Origin: Sphingomonas sp. Root720 | GTDB taxonomy: Bacteria > Pseudomonadota > Alphaproteobacteria > Sphingomonadales > Sphingomonadaceae | NCBI RefSeq assembly: GCF_001428605.1 | Contig: NZ_LMID01000011.1 | Location: forward strand, 882,704-946,703 | DNA length: 64,000 nt | Direction: 5' to 3' | Shown here: positions 1 through 8,331 of the stretch, one piece after another | Layout of the letters: every line of letters begins with the position of its first letter | Position numbering within the stretch: position 1 is the first letter of the stretch | Translations under genes and position numbers: made by a program | Notes under the pieces: generated by a model | The model's database searches: none | Seen by the model: the letters and a program-made list of their open reading frames with translations, nothing else | What the model was told of the DNA's origin: nothing

Positions 1-1080
1 TACGACCCCGCGGACATTCGCGACGATGCCGGGCGCCAGGCGTCGGACACCGGCTATGCCGCGCATGTCCGCAAGATCGACGAGCCCACCCCCGCACGCT
101 TCAATGCCGATCCGGGCCGCCTCTATGACGTCTCGGGCAGCGCCGGCCATCTGATTGTCTTCGCGGTGCGTCTCGATACCTTCCCGGACGATGGCGACAG
201 CGCGACCTTCTACGTCGGCACCAACGATCCTGCCGTGTTCACCAGCCTGCGGCGCGACATGCTGGCGGAGTTCGCCGCGCTGCCGGTGACCGGCGAATAT
301 ATCCACCGCACCGCTTTCGACATCGCCGCCGTCTATGGGAAGGACGTTTTCCTGGCGATCGAGAGGCTCGGTACCCAGCGCCTGCCGGCGCTGTTCGCGG
401 CGCGTGCGTGGGTGGATGCGTTCACGGCGCGGATCGGGCTGGGTGGCATCCATCTCAGCGATCGCGTGCTGCAGGCCGCGAGCCGATTGTTTCCGCAGCA
501 TCTGCCGGCGCGGATGCGCGCGTTTCGCGATCGCTTCGAACATCATCTCATCCTCAAGATGGCAGGCGCGGGCGTGGAGGAAGCGCGCCGATATTTCGCC
601 GATCGCCTCGATCATGCCCACTCCGGCATGTTCGAATGTACGGCCGACGAAGCGCGCAAGGCCTATCTGCATCGCTTCGCCGTGGCCGGAGCGGCGGTGC
701 GCTATCGGGCGGTCCATTCTCGCGAGATCGCCGATATCGTGGCGCTCGACATCGCCCTGCCGCGCAACACGACCGACTGGGTCGAGCAACTGCCGGCCAA
801 GCTCGACGGGCGGATCGCCCACAAGCTCTATTATGGTCATTTCTTCTGCCAGGTCTTCCATCAGGATTATCTGGTCGCCGCCGGGCATGACCCGCATGCG
901 CTCGAGCGTGAGATGCTGACCTTGCTGGACGCGCGGGGCGCGGAATATCCCGCCGAGCACAACGTCGGGCATCTCTATCCCGCCAAACCCACGCTCGCCG
1001 CATTTTATCAGGCGCTCGATCCCTGCAACGCGCTCAATCCGGGCATTGGCCAGACCTCGGCCTGTTCCGACTGGCGGTGA
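1..1080 (+). CDS. dld: Quinone-dependent D-lactate dehydrogenase, 3' part (5' end outside the window)
   Basis: The reading frame is open from the first base to the stop at 1078-1080, so the start lies upstream. The visible 359 residues match the membrane-binding half of the Dld flavoprotein: a VRLDTFP segment near the beginning, HNVGHLYPAKP near the end, and a C-terminal NPGIGQTS like the NPGIGKTS of E. coli Dld. Dld oxidises D-lactate to pyruvate at the inner membrane and passes electrons to quinone. The FAD-binding half is not in the window. A second lactate dehydrogenase of the FMN (L-lactate) type lies 2 kb downstream at 3032-4183, so this end looks like a lactate-utilisation locus interrupted by an oxygenase and a flavin reductase. 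Confidence 0.88.
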   Translation, partial: YDPADIRDDAGRQASDTGYAAHVRKIDEPTPARFNADPGRLYDVSGSAGHLIVFAVRLDTFPDDGDSATFYVGTNDPAVFTSLRRDMLAEFAALPVTGEYIHRTAFDIAAVYGKDVFLAIERLGTQRLPALFAARAWVDAFTARIGLGGIHLSDRVLQAASRLFPQHLPARMRAFRDRFEHHLILKMAGAGVEEARRYFADRLDHAHSGMFECTADEARKAYLHRFAVAGAAVRYRAVHSREIADIVALDIALPRNTTDWVEQLPAKLDGRIAHKLYYGHFFCQVFHQDYLVAAGHDPHALEREMLTLLDARGAEYPAEHNVGHLYPAKPTLAAFYQALDPCNALNPGIGQTSACSDWR

Positions 1081-1113
1081 GGCGGCCTCTTTGCCGACCC
1101 GAGAGCCTGTGCT

Positions 1114-1146
1114 ACTATTGTGTCGAATAATAGACGATAGTGTCGA
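1114..1146 (+). promoter_or_regulatory. Two direct repeats 20 bp apart upstream of the Rieske gene
   Basis: ACTATTGTGTCGA (1114-1126) and ACGATAGTGTCGA (1134-1146) match at 11 of 13 positions, with an exact 20 bp period. Direct repeats two helical turns apart are typical of AraC-family half-sites. The second copy runs into the ribosome-binding site of the gene starting at 1157. The region also contains a small inverted repeat CTATT...AATAG. The AraC link is inference only. Confidence 0.4.
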
Positions 1147-1156
1147 GGAGGGCGTT

Positions 1157-2209
1157 GTGGGTTACGCGATGAATGCCTGGTATATGGCGGCCTGGTCTTC
1201 CGAAGTGGGCGAAGGCCCGCTGGCGCGCAGGCTCCTGGACATCCCGGTCGTCCTGTTCCGCCGCGACGACGGCAGCGTCGTCGCCTTGCACGATCGCTGC
1301 CCCCACCGCTTCGCGCCGCTTCATATGGGGCGCTTCGCCGATGGCCAGGTCGAATGTGCCTATCACGGGCTCCGGTTCGATTCGGCCGGCGCATGCGTCC
1401 ACAACCCCGCGGGAGAAACGATACCCCCGCAGGCGAAGGTCCGGACCTTCCCGGTCCATGAGCGGCATCACATCCTGTGGATCTGGATGGGGGAGGCCGC
1501 GCTCGCCGATCCGGATCGCATCGCCGATCTGTCGTGCATTCCCGAAGACCCGGGCGAGTGCGCCAATATCGGCAACCATCTCCACGTCCGGGCGAACTAC
1601 CTGCTCGAAATCGACAATCTGATGGACCTCAGTCACGTCAATTATCTGCACCGCGGCACCCTCGGCAACGACAGCATGCGCGGTCACAAGGTGAACGTCC
1701 ACGAGGAGAATGGCGCCATCCATGCCGATCTGTGGATGCCGGGCACCATCGCGCCGATCTACAGCGCGCTGTTCGGCCGGCCTTGTGATCAGTGGACCAA
1801 CATCGTCTGGATGGCGCCGAGCGCCATGCGGCTGGATTATGGCGCCGTTCCGCCCGGCGCGCCGGCCGTGCAGCAGCCGGAGGATGTCGCCGTCCACATC
1901 CTGACGCCCGAAACCGAGCGGACGACCCACTATTTCTATGGCACCTGCGGCGTGTTCGGCCCCGAGCAGCGCGAACTCGCCGAGATGATCCGCACCGCGC
2001 AGACCGCCGCCTTCGTCACCGAGGACAATCCCATGATCGAAGCGGTGGACGAACGGATGGAGGGCGCCGAACTCTGGTCGCTCCGGCCCGCCATATTGAG
2101 CAGCGACGTCGCATCGGTGCGGGTGCGGCGGGAGATCGAAAAGATGATCCGCCGGGAAAATCGGTCGGAGTCGGCGGCCGAAGGCAATGTGGAATCGGCC
2201 GTCGCGTGA
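1157..2209 (+). CDS. Rieske non-heme iron oxygenase, vanillate O-demethylase (VanA) type
   Basis: Predicted oxygenase component that hydroxylates or O-dealkylates an aromatic substrate. The N-terminal NAWYMAAW signature is typical of VanA-like enzymes. A Rieske 2Fe-2S motif follows (CPH, 16 residues, then CAYH), and further on the mononuclear iron site DLSHVNYLH (D-x2-H-x4-H). GTG at 1157 is chosen because AGGAGG at 1146-1151 sits 5 bases before it; the alternative ATG at 1169 would be 17 bases away. No ferredoxin reductase is adjacent. The flavin reductase downstream is a different type, so the electron donor must come from elsewhere, for example the KshB-like reductase at 25895. The substrate is unknown; the flanking lactate dehydrogenases hint at a lactate- or pyruvate-releasing ether, which is speculative. 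Confidence 0.85.
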   Translation: MGYAMNAWYMAAWSSEVGEGPLARRLLDIPVVLFRRDDGSVVALHDRCPHRFAPLHMGRFADGQVECAYHGLRFDSAGACVHNPAGETIPPQAKVRTFPVHERHHILWIWMGEAALADPDRIADLSCIPEDPGECANIGNHLHVRANYLLEIDNLMDLSHVNYLHRGTLGNDSMRGHKVNVHEENGAIHADLWMPGTIAPIYSALFGRPCDQWTNIVWMAPSAMRLDYGAVPPGAPAVQQPEDVAVHILTPETERTTHYFYGTCGVFGPEQRELAEMIRTAQTAAFVTEDNPMIEAVDERMEGAELWSLRPAILSSDVASVRVRREIEKMIRRENRSESAAEGNVESAVA

Positions 2210-2220
2210 CCTGACCGGGA

Positions 2221-2850
2221 TCAGCCCTGGCCAACGTCCGGGCGACGCATCTTGAACATCGAACCGGGGTCGATCGCGGCATAATCGGCCGCATAGCCCG
2301 CGCGCATGATCGGCTCCGCGGCCCCCGTGTCCACGATGCCCTCCGTGATCAAGTCGTCGCGGATGTGGACGGCGAGCACCTGGCCGATGGTGAGCCATTG
2401 GTCGGCTTCGCTGCCGTCCAGCGCGGTCAGGCGCAGGATCTGCGTCACCCTGCATTCGAGCGCGGCGGGGCTTTCGGCGACGCGAGGCGTTCCGATCGCG
2501 ATCCCGGGAATGGGCGTGAGTCCCGCGAGATCGAACTCGTCCACGTCCGAACCGACGGCGGCGGACGTCATGTTCATCTTTTCCGCCAGGGGGCGGGTCA
2601 CCAAATTCCAGACGAACTCCCCGGTGGCCTGCGCATTGCTCAGGCTGTCCTTCCGCCCGCCGCTGGAAAAGGCGATCAGTGGGGGGCTGTCGCAGATCAT
2701 GTTGAAGAAGCTGTAGGGTGCGAGATTGAGAACGCCTGTGGTGGAGCGCGTCGAAATCCAGCCGATCGGACGCGGCGCCACCAGCGCCTTCAGCGGGCTG
2801 TGCGGAAGGCCGTGCCCCTGATCGATCATGTAGGAGAGGAAGTCGGACAT
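2221..2850 (-). CDS. Flavin reductase-like FMN-binding split-barrel protein (DIM6/NTAB family)
   Basis: A 209-residue protein with the family hallmark APRPIGWISTRS near residue 25, followed by NLAPYSFFN and the SSGGRKDS region. Such proteins bind FMN and usually reduce free flavin with NAD(P)H for a partner monooxygenase, though some members are uncharacterised. Start ATG at 2850 was chosen because the family begins at about this point; the frame continues 19 codons further upstream. It lies tail-to-tail with the Rieske gene, with 11 bp between stops, and is divergent from the L-lactate dehydrogenase gene. It could serve the HsaA-like hydroxylase at 24417, which has no reductase beside it. 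Confidence 0.78.
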   Translation of the reverse strand: MSDFLSYMIDQGHGLPHSPLKALVAPRPIGWISTRSTTGVLNLAPYSFFNMICDSPPLIAFSSGGRKDSLSNAQATGEFVWNLVTRPLAEKMNMTSAAVGSDVDEFDLAGLTPIPGIAIGTPRVAESPAALECRVTQILRLTALDGSEADQWLTIGQVLAVHIRDDLITEGIVDTGAAEPIMRAGYAADYAAIDPGSMFKMRRPDVGQG

Positions 2851-3031
2851 GATCGGGGCATGGCTTTGGCATGCTGCCCGGTCAACGCCGATGGCGGAAA
2901 TTATCATTGTTGGTTTTGGAAATTGAGCGCGGTTCGTTTTGGGCTATGCGGGCTCGGCATAGCGTCCGCCGCGGCCGAAGATCTTCGCGTGGCGAACATG
3001 ATCCATTCGCACATTGATCGGCAGGTCCATC

Positions 3032-4183
3032 GTGATCGCAGCGTCCATTTCCGATTACAGAGCACTCGCGCGGCGGCGACTTCCGCCCTTCCTCTTCGAC
3101 TATATTGATGGCGGGTCCTATGCGGAGGTCACGCTGCGCCGCAACCTGGCCGATCTCGAGGCGATCGCGCTGCGCCAGCGCGTGCTCACCGGCGTCGACC
3201 AGGTCGATCCGTCGACCGAGCTGTTCGGGCGGAAAGTGGCGCTTCCAGTCGCGCTCGCGCCCATCGGCCTTGCGGGGATGAATGCCCGTCGCGGCGAGGT
3301 GCAGGCGGTTCGCGCCGCCGATGCGGCGAACATCCCCTTCTGTCTGTCGACGGTTTCCGCCTGCCCCCTCGACGAGGTGGCGGCCGCCGCAAGCCGGCCG
3401 TTGTGGTTCCAGCTCTACATGATCCGGGATCGGGGCTTCATGCGCGATCTGCTGGAAAAGGCGAAGGCGGTCGGATGTTCGGCGCTGGTCTTCACCGTCG
3501 ACATGCCGGTGCCGGGTTCGCGCTATCGCGATTACCGCTCGGGCCTAGCCGGTGCTCCCGGGATCGCGGGATCGTTGCGCCGCGGCTGGCAGGCTATGCG
3601 GCGTCCCGGCTGGGCGTGGGACGTCGGCGTGAAGGGACGACCCCATCAACTCGGCAATGTCGCGCCGGTCCTCGGCGCCAACAGCGGGCTCGAAGACTTC
3701 TTCGCCTGGATGCGCGACAATTTCGATCCATCGGTCAGCTGGCGCGACCTTGATTTCATTCGGCAGACGTGGGGCGGACCGCTGATCATCAAGGGCATCC
3801 TCGACGCCGAGGATGCGGCGGCGGCGGCCGATGCTGGGGCGGACGGGATCGTGGTCTCGAACCATGGCGGACGCCAACTCGACGGTGTTCCATCGACGGC
3901 CCGCGCACTGCCGGCGATCGCCGAAGCGGTCGGCGACCGTCTGACCGTGCTGGCGGATGGCGGCGTGCGCTCCGGCCTCGACGTCGTGCGGATGCTGGCG
4001 CTCGGCGCGAAGGGAGTGCTGCTCGGCCGCGCCTGGGCCTATGCCCTCGCGGGCGGCGGCGAGAGGGGCGTTGCGCATATGCTGAGGCTGATCGAGGCCG
4101 AGATGCGCGTGGCGATGACGCTGACGGGAGCCGGCCGGATCGCGGATCTCGGCCGCGACAGTCTGGTCGCGCCCCACCCCTGA
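3032..4183 (+). CDS. lldD: FMN-dependent alpha-hydroxy-acid dehydrogenase, L-lactate dehydrogenase type
   Basis: A 383-residue protein of the LldD/glycolate oxidase family, a TIM barrel that oxidises L-2-hydroxy acids. Diagnostic segments are the N-terminal [29 protein letters not shown], and the catalytic [12 protein letters not shown] with the active-site His and the FMN/substrate-binding Arg, followed by LADGGVRSG and [13 protein letters not shown] at 3032 is preferred because LldD proteins begin about here (M-I-x-S-A...) and an AGG lies upstream. A TTG 18 bases earlier is also possible. Together with dld it would allow use of both lactate enantiomers. Mandelate or glycolate cannot be excluded as substrates. 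Confidence 0.85.
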   Translation: MIAASISDYRALARRRLPPFLFDYIDGGSYAEVTLRRNLADLEAIALRQRVLTGVDQVDPSTELFGRKVALPVALAPIGLAGMNARRGEVQAVRAADAANIPFCLSTVSACPLDEVAAAASRPLWFQLYMIRDRGFMRDLLEKAKAVGCSALVFTVDMPVPGSRYRDYRSGLAGAPGIAGSLRRGWQAMRRPGWAWDVGVKGRPHQLGNVAPVLGANSGLEDFFAWMRDNFDPSVSWRDLDFIRQTWGGPLIIKGILDAEDAAAAADAGADGIVVSNHGGRQLDGVPSTARALPAIAEAVGDRLTVLADGGVRSGLDVVRMLALGAKGVLLGRAWAYALAGGGERGVAHMLRLIEAEMRVAMTLTGAGRIADLGRDSLVAPHP

Positions 4184-4789
4184 TCGAGCTCCTCCCACGC
4201 CTTGACATAAATTCAATGGTGCATGGAAAAATCGCCCTCTTCGGCGGGAGAGGCCAACACGCTGCGCTATATCAGTCAGCGCGCCGCGCGCCGATTCCGG
4301 TGCCTCTGCGCGACGCTGGAGGTGCCGTGGGGGGCGCGGGACGGCGCATGGTATCCCGTGTTCAGCTCGATCCCGACCGGCAGAAAGCCGGGATCGGTCG
4401 CAAGCTTCCTGTGGTTGGCCGGCCAGGCGACGCGGTAGTCGTCGGCGACAGCAGCGATAGTCGACCAGCGAGAACCGTGGGGGGCGACGAAGGGCAATAA
4501 CGAGCCGGCGATGAGCATGACCGCCGCGGGGTCAACGAGCAGGCGCGCTCGTCCGCGGAGACAGGATCGGCTGGTGCTGCCGGCGGCAGCGGGAACGGTC
4601 ATTTGTAATAGCCTGCCGCTGCGATCTGGCGCTGCGTCGCAGCCTGCGCTTCAACCAAGACACCCCCCCAGGCGCTTCCATCGATAGCAGGCGGGTATCG
4701 CATGATAAAAAGCATCATCGTGAGATATATCTCCACGCTGTCATAACCGGACCGAGAGCCCTCAGGGGACTTGGTTACAGGAGATGGCG
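4184..4789. other. Non-coding stretch between the L-lactate dehydrogenase and the truncated VOC gene
   Basis: About 600 bp with no reading frame that I recognise. A minus-strand frame at 4276-4602 encodes 108 residues without a convincing family match and with poor coding character. The 3' part, around 4690-4750, is clearly more AT-rich than its surroundings and probably carries the promoter of the VOC gene starting at 4790. Confidence 0.5.
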
Positions 4790-5272
4790 ATGGTTGCTGC
4801 AGAGACCCCAGGGAACGGGACCGCGCAGGGTTCGGACGGGATCGTCTCGCCCATCAAGCTGGCCCATATCGTTTTCAAGACATCGCGCTTCCAGGAGATG
4901 ATCGACTGGTATCGGCTCGTCCTGAACGGCTCGATGGCGTTCGAGGACGAAGGCATCGCCTTCCTCGCTTATGACGACGAACACCACCGCGTCGCCTTCA
5001 TCCATGTCCCCGGCCTCGGCGAGCAGCCGGGTACTGCGGCGGGTATGCACCATGTCGCCTTCACCTATGGCTCGCTCACACAGCTCCTCGACAATCATGC
5101 GCGACTGGCCGAGCGGGGGATCGAGCCGGCGTGGTGCGTCAACCACGGGCCGACAACCTCGCTTTATTATAACGATCCGGACGGCAATCATCTCGAATTC
5201 CAGGTCGACAATTATGCGACGGTGGAGGCGGCCGGGGAGTTCTTCTTTACCGATGCCTTCGCGACCAATCCG
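4790..5272 (+). pseudogene. VOC (glyoxalase/extradiol-type) protein, 3' end replaced by inverted TonB-receptor sequence
   Basis: The first 161 codons encode a normal one-domain VOC fold: IKLAHIVFKTSRFQEMIDWY, GMHHVAFTYGSL, then DPDGNHLEFQVDN with the metal-ligand H and E positions, and an FATNP segment. Homologous proteins continue with about 20 more family residues. Here the frame instead runs on to 5689 through the reverse complement of a TonB-receptor gene, which would add an unrelated tail of about 140 residues. The start ATG at 4790 has AGGAG six bases upstream; the ATG at 4784 abuts it. The catalytic domain may still fold, but the gene is a chimera created by deletion. Confidence 0.75.
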
Positions 5273-5598
5273 ATGCCGCGCAGCGAGATGCTGGGAACGC
5301 CCGCGCGCAGGCCGGCTTCGAAGCGAAGGCTCGGGACCAGCTTGCTGACGTCGTCGAGATTCTTGATGCCTGCGGCTTCGATCGTGGCGGAGGTCAGCAC
5401 CGACATGGCAGCCGGAGCCTCCTGGAGACGCTGGTCGCGGCGCAACGCGGTCACCACGATGTCCCCGGCCGCCGCCGTCGCATCGGCGCTGTTGGTGATC
5501 GCTTCGGCGGGCGCGCGCTCCTGGGCGAGGGCGTTGCCGGATGCACCGATGGCGATGGCTAGAGCCGCCCAGCAACATGAATGGGTAAACGTCTTCAT
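5270..5598 (-). pseudogene. TonB-dependent receptor, N-terminal fragment only
   Basis: The start at 5598 has a strong GGGAGGGG ribosome-binding site and encodes a signal peptide ending in ALAQ. A typical sphingomonad plug start follows (GDIVVTALRRDQRLQEAPAAMSV), then LDDVSKLVPSLRF and SISLRGIG. Homology stops right after the RGIG motif, about 110 residues into a protein that should be 700-850 residues. From there the frame reads backwards through the VOC gene. The promoter and signal peptide survive, but the beta-barrel is gone, so this is a dead receptor. It faces the truncated VOC gene, and both end at the same point. Confidence 0.8.
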
Positions 5599-6399
5599 AT
5601 GGTCCCCTCCCGAGCTTGCACGCCTTTTTTCCGGCGGATTATTCGCGCGTCGCCGTGTCCAGCCGATTTGCCTTCTCGGACGACAATAAGCGCAGGACGT
5701 CGAGTAGCAGTGCCCGGAGATCGACGCTGACGCCTGATCCTGTGACATTCAGCTCCTGGCGATCCGCCACGCCATAATCCCGACGGGGCGGGACAACTAC
5801 GGCCGGAAAGGGGAAAGGAGAGGCGCTCCGGCGACCTATTTCGGATCCTGCCATTTCCGGACGGCGCCGATCGAAGGCACGCGGCGGCATATCGGACCTC
5901 GATCAAGGAATATGCCCGGTCGACCTGCGCCATTCCCGCACCCGTGTCACACAACCATGTTATGCTGGAAAGCCGCTGGCCACCGCCAAGCCTCTTCTTG
6001 CCGGTGCCGCCTTGGGACGGTGGGCGATGGGCGGCGACCGTCGCCGACGGGCTCGGCCCGCGGCAATATGCCGCCGCCGCTGCGACCGGGCCGGGATGCA
6101 TCGACCTGGTCCGGTCCCGGTCGGCAGTTCCGATATCCCCGCGCAACGGACGAGTGTCGCCAGCATCGAGGATGTCGATCCTCATAGGGGGCCGGGCGGG
6201 GCGATGATGAGTCCCCGAGGCTTGGGATTTTCGATGATCAATGTGCCAAAGCGGTCTGGCCGCCGGTGAGATGTCGGCGCCACGCGGCTCCTGTGCACGA
6301 AAGAACCACATAATGTACGCATTCGGCGCCGCTTTGGGTTGGGAGCGTCGCCTCCGGCGGACTAGGCATGGCGCCGATGGAATGCGGAGAGGTGCCGTT
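5599..6399. other. Non-coding region upstream of the dead receptor and of the epimerase gene
   Basis: About 800 bp without a supportable gene; long open frames here have no family resemblance. It should contain the old promoter of the receptor fragment (minus strand) and the promoter of the epimerase operon (plus strand), including the CCAAAGCGGTC box at 6246. A gene may have been lost from here together with the deletion at 5272. Confidence 0.5.
6246..6256 (+). promoter_or_regulatory. CAAAGCG box upstream of the epimerase/hydroxyacid dehydrogenase operon
   Basis: CCAAAGCGGTC lies about 145 bp before the ATG at 6400. The same core (CAAAGCGAYC) occurs in several other promoter regions of this window, at 25732, 29976, 32393, 34347 and 40516. 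It is a candidate regulator-binding site based only on recurrence. Confidence 0.35.
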
Positions 6400-7359
6400 A
6401 TGAAGATATTGATCGTCGGTGCGACGGGTTATGTCGGCTCGCATGTCGCGAAGGCCTTCGCCCAGCGTGGCCATGAGGTTTCCGGCCTGGCACGCGATGC
6501 GGGCGGCCGCCAGCGCCTGGCGGGGGCCGGCCTCGGCGCGCGCGACGGTTCCCCCGGCGATCCCGCTTCGCTGGCTTCGGCGGTCGCCGGCTTCGACGTG
6601 GTCGTGATGGCCGGGATGGTGCCGTTCGAGGACGAACTGGACATCATGACGTCGATGGTCGGTGCCTGCCGGGCGGGAAAGGTTCGGCACCTGCTCTTCA
6701 CCTCGGGGACCGGCGTGCTGTCGATCGAGGCTAAGGACGGAGCGTGGAGCCAATATACCTTTGCCGAGGACGATCCCTTTCCTTTTCCGGCGCGGCACAA
6801 CCGCACGGTGCGGATCAAGACCGAGGCGGCGGTGCGCGAGGGATCGGACGCCACGCTCAGCACCTATGTGATCCGGCCGCCGCTGATTTATGGCAATGCG
6901 GGCAGCATCCAGATCCCGCAAATCTTGGAGTCCGCCCGCAAGACCGGCATGGCCTGCTATCTCGGGCATGGGCTGAACCTCTATTCCGCCGTCCATGTCG
7001 AGGATCTGGCGGAAGCATATTGCCTCGCCGTCGAAAAGGGCAGGCCCGGCGCGCTGTATCACACGGTCTGCGGCGAGGCTAACTTCCGCTCGATCGCGGA
7101 AGCCGTCGCCAGCGTGGTGGGCTGTGGCACCAAGAGCCTGAATTACGACGAGGCCTGCCTGCTCTGGGGCGATGTCTGGGTCGATCTTGCGCTGGCCGTA
7201 AACAGCCGTTCGATCGCACGACGCGCGGTCGAGGAGCTGGGCTGGAGGCCGCGCCATCTGGACGTGATCGAGGACATCCGCAACGGTTCTTACCGTGCCG
7301 GCTATGTCGCCTCGCTCGAGACCGGGCAGCACGAATATAGCTGGGCGAGCCACGGCTGA
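6400..7359 (+). CDS. NAD(P)-dependent epimerase/dehydratase (extended SDR)
   Basis: A 319-residue Rossmann protein starting with the nucleotide motif GATGYVGSHVAKAF (G-x2-G-x2-G). It continues with LLFTSGTGVLS, VIRPPLIYG and an AVHVEDLAEAY segment typical of extended SDRs. The usual YxxxK is not obvious; HNRTVRIKTE occupies the corresponding place, so the chemistry may be unusual. The ATG at 6400 has GGAGAGG seven bases upstream. It is the first gene of a tight operon with the 2-hydroxyacid dehydrogenase (12 bp gap) and glycerate kinase, so its product probably feeds the 2-hydroxyacid or glycerate step. Confidence 0.7.
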   Translation: MKILIVGATGYVGSHVAKAFAQRGHEVSGLARDAGGRQRLAGAGLGARDGSPGDPASLASAVAGFDVVVMAGMVPFEDELDIMTSMVGACRAGKVRHLLFTSGTGVLSIEAKDGAWSQYTFAEDDPFPFPARHNRTVRIKTEAAVREGSDATLSTYVIRPPLIYGNAGSIQIPQILESARKTGMACYLGHGLNLYSAVHVEDLAEAYCLAVEKGRPGALYHTVCGEANFRSIAEAVASVVGCGTKSLNYDEACLLWGDVWVDLALAVNSRSIARRAVEELGWRPRHLDVIEDIRNGSYRAGYVASLETGQHEYSWASHG

Positions 7360-7371
7360 GAAAGGACGGAT

Positions 7372-8331
7372 TTGGCGCGGATATTATTGACGCGGCGCTG
7401 GCCCCGCGCGGTCGAGGACGAACTGGCGGCGCGCCATGACCTCCATCGCAACGACAGCGACAGGCCGATGAGCCAGCAGGCGCTGGCGGAGGCGGTCCGC
7501 GCATTCGACGTGATATGTCCTACGGTGTCGGACCGGATCGACGCCGCTGTGATCGGGCAGGGGGGCGGTGCGCGCATGCTCGCCAATTTTGGCGCCGGGG
7601 TCGACCATATCGATCTGGCAGCGGCGCGGGCGGCTGGGATGATCGTGACCAACACCCCCGATGTCTTGACCGAGGCCACCGCGGAATTGGCGGTGCTGCT
7701 GATGCTGATGGTCAGCCGCCGGGCCGGCGAGGGGGAACGCGAGCTCCGCTCGGGGGAATGGACCGGCTGGCGGCCGACCCATCTGCTCGGCCGCTCGATG
7801 CACGGACGAACCCTCGGCCTGATCGGTTATGGCCGGATCGCGCAGGAGACGGCCCGTCGCGCGCAGGCGGCCCTCGGCGTCCAGCTGGCTTATTACAGCC
7901 GCCGCGCTCTGGATCCCGCTCACGATCCGCTGGGCGCCCGCTATTGCCGATCGGCCGAGGAACTGGTGGCGGGGGCCGATATCGTCTCGCTTCACTGCCC
8001 CGGCGGTGCGGCGACGCATCATCTGATCGATGCCGCGATGCTGCGCCGGATGAAGCCGGACGCGGTGCTGATCAACACCGCACGCGGCTCGGTGGTCGAC
8101 GAGGCGGCGCTCGCCCAGGCGCTGACCGAAGGACGTATCGGCGGGGCGGGGCTCGATGTCTATCAGGGCGAGCCGGCGGTCGATCCGCGCCTGCTCGCAG
8201 CGCCCAATCTCGTGCTGCTGCCGCATCTGGGCAGCGCGACGGTCGAGACGCGCGAGGCGATGGGGTGCGCGGCGGTGAACAACCTCGAGGCGGTGCTCGA
8301 CGGCCGCGAGCCGCCCGATCGTGTCGTCTGA
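7372..8331 (+). CDS. D-isomer-specific 2-hydroxyacid dehydrogenase, glyoxylate/hydroxypyruvate reductase type
   Basis: A 319-residue enzyme that reduces 2-oxo acids such as glyoxylate or hydroxypyruvate with NAD(P)H. Visible features are NFGAGVDHIDL, the dinucleotide motif GLIGYGRIAQ, the catalytic Arg in INTARGSVVDE, the Glu in GLDVYQGEP, and the catalytic His in LPHLGSAT. The start is a TTG at 7372 preceded by an AAAGGACGGA ribosome-binding site. It is followed by glycerate kinase with an 11 bp overlap. This pairing strongly suggests a hydroxypyruvate to D-glycerate to phosphoglycerate route. True specificity (D-lactate, formate and phosphoglycerate dehydrogenase relatives exist) cannot be read from sequence. 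Confidence 0.85.
   Translation: MARILLTRRWPRAVEDELAARHDLHRNDSDRPMSQQALAEAVRAFDVICPTVSDRIDAAVIGQGGGARMLANFGAGVDHIDLAAARAAGMIVTNTPDVLTEATAELAVLLMLMVSRRAGEGERELRSGEWTGWRPTHLLGRSMHGRTLGLIGYGRIAQETARRAQAALGVQLAYYSRRALDPAHDPLGARYCRSAEELVAGADIVSLHCPGGAATHHLIDAAMLRRMKPDAVLINTARGSVVDEAALAQALTEGRIGGAGLDVYQGEPAVDPRLLAAPNLVLLPHLGSATVETREAMGCAAVNNLEAVLDGREPPDRVV

Noticed and set aside
1115-2872. A 585-codon minus-strand frame across the Rieske gene and flavin reductase
   Set aside because: It is antisense to the Rieske gene and in the wrong frame for the flavin reductase. It has no motifs and is explained by GC-rich codon bias.
4203-4231. A TTGACA hexamer as a possible -35 promoter element after the lldD-type gene
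   Set aside because: No acceptable -10 element lies 16-18 bp downstream, and no gene starts nearby.
4276-4602. A 108-codon minus-strand frame with a WPANHRKLATD...NTGYHAP segment
   Set aside because: It vaguely recalls the iron-site region of a Rieske oxygenase, but spacing and neighbouring residues do not fit and no Rieske motif is present. Not enough to call a pseudogene.
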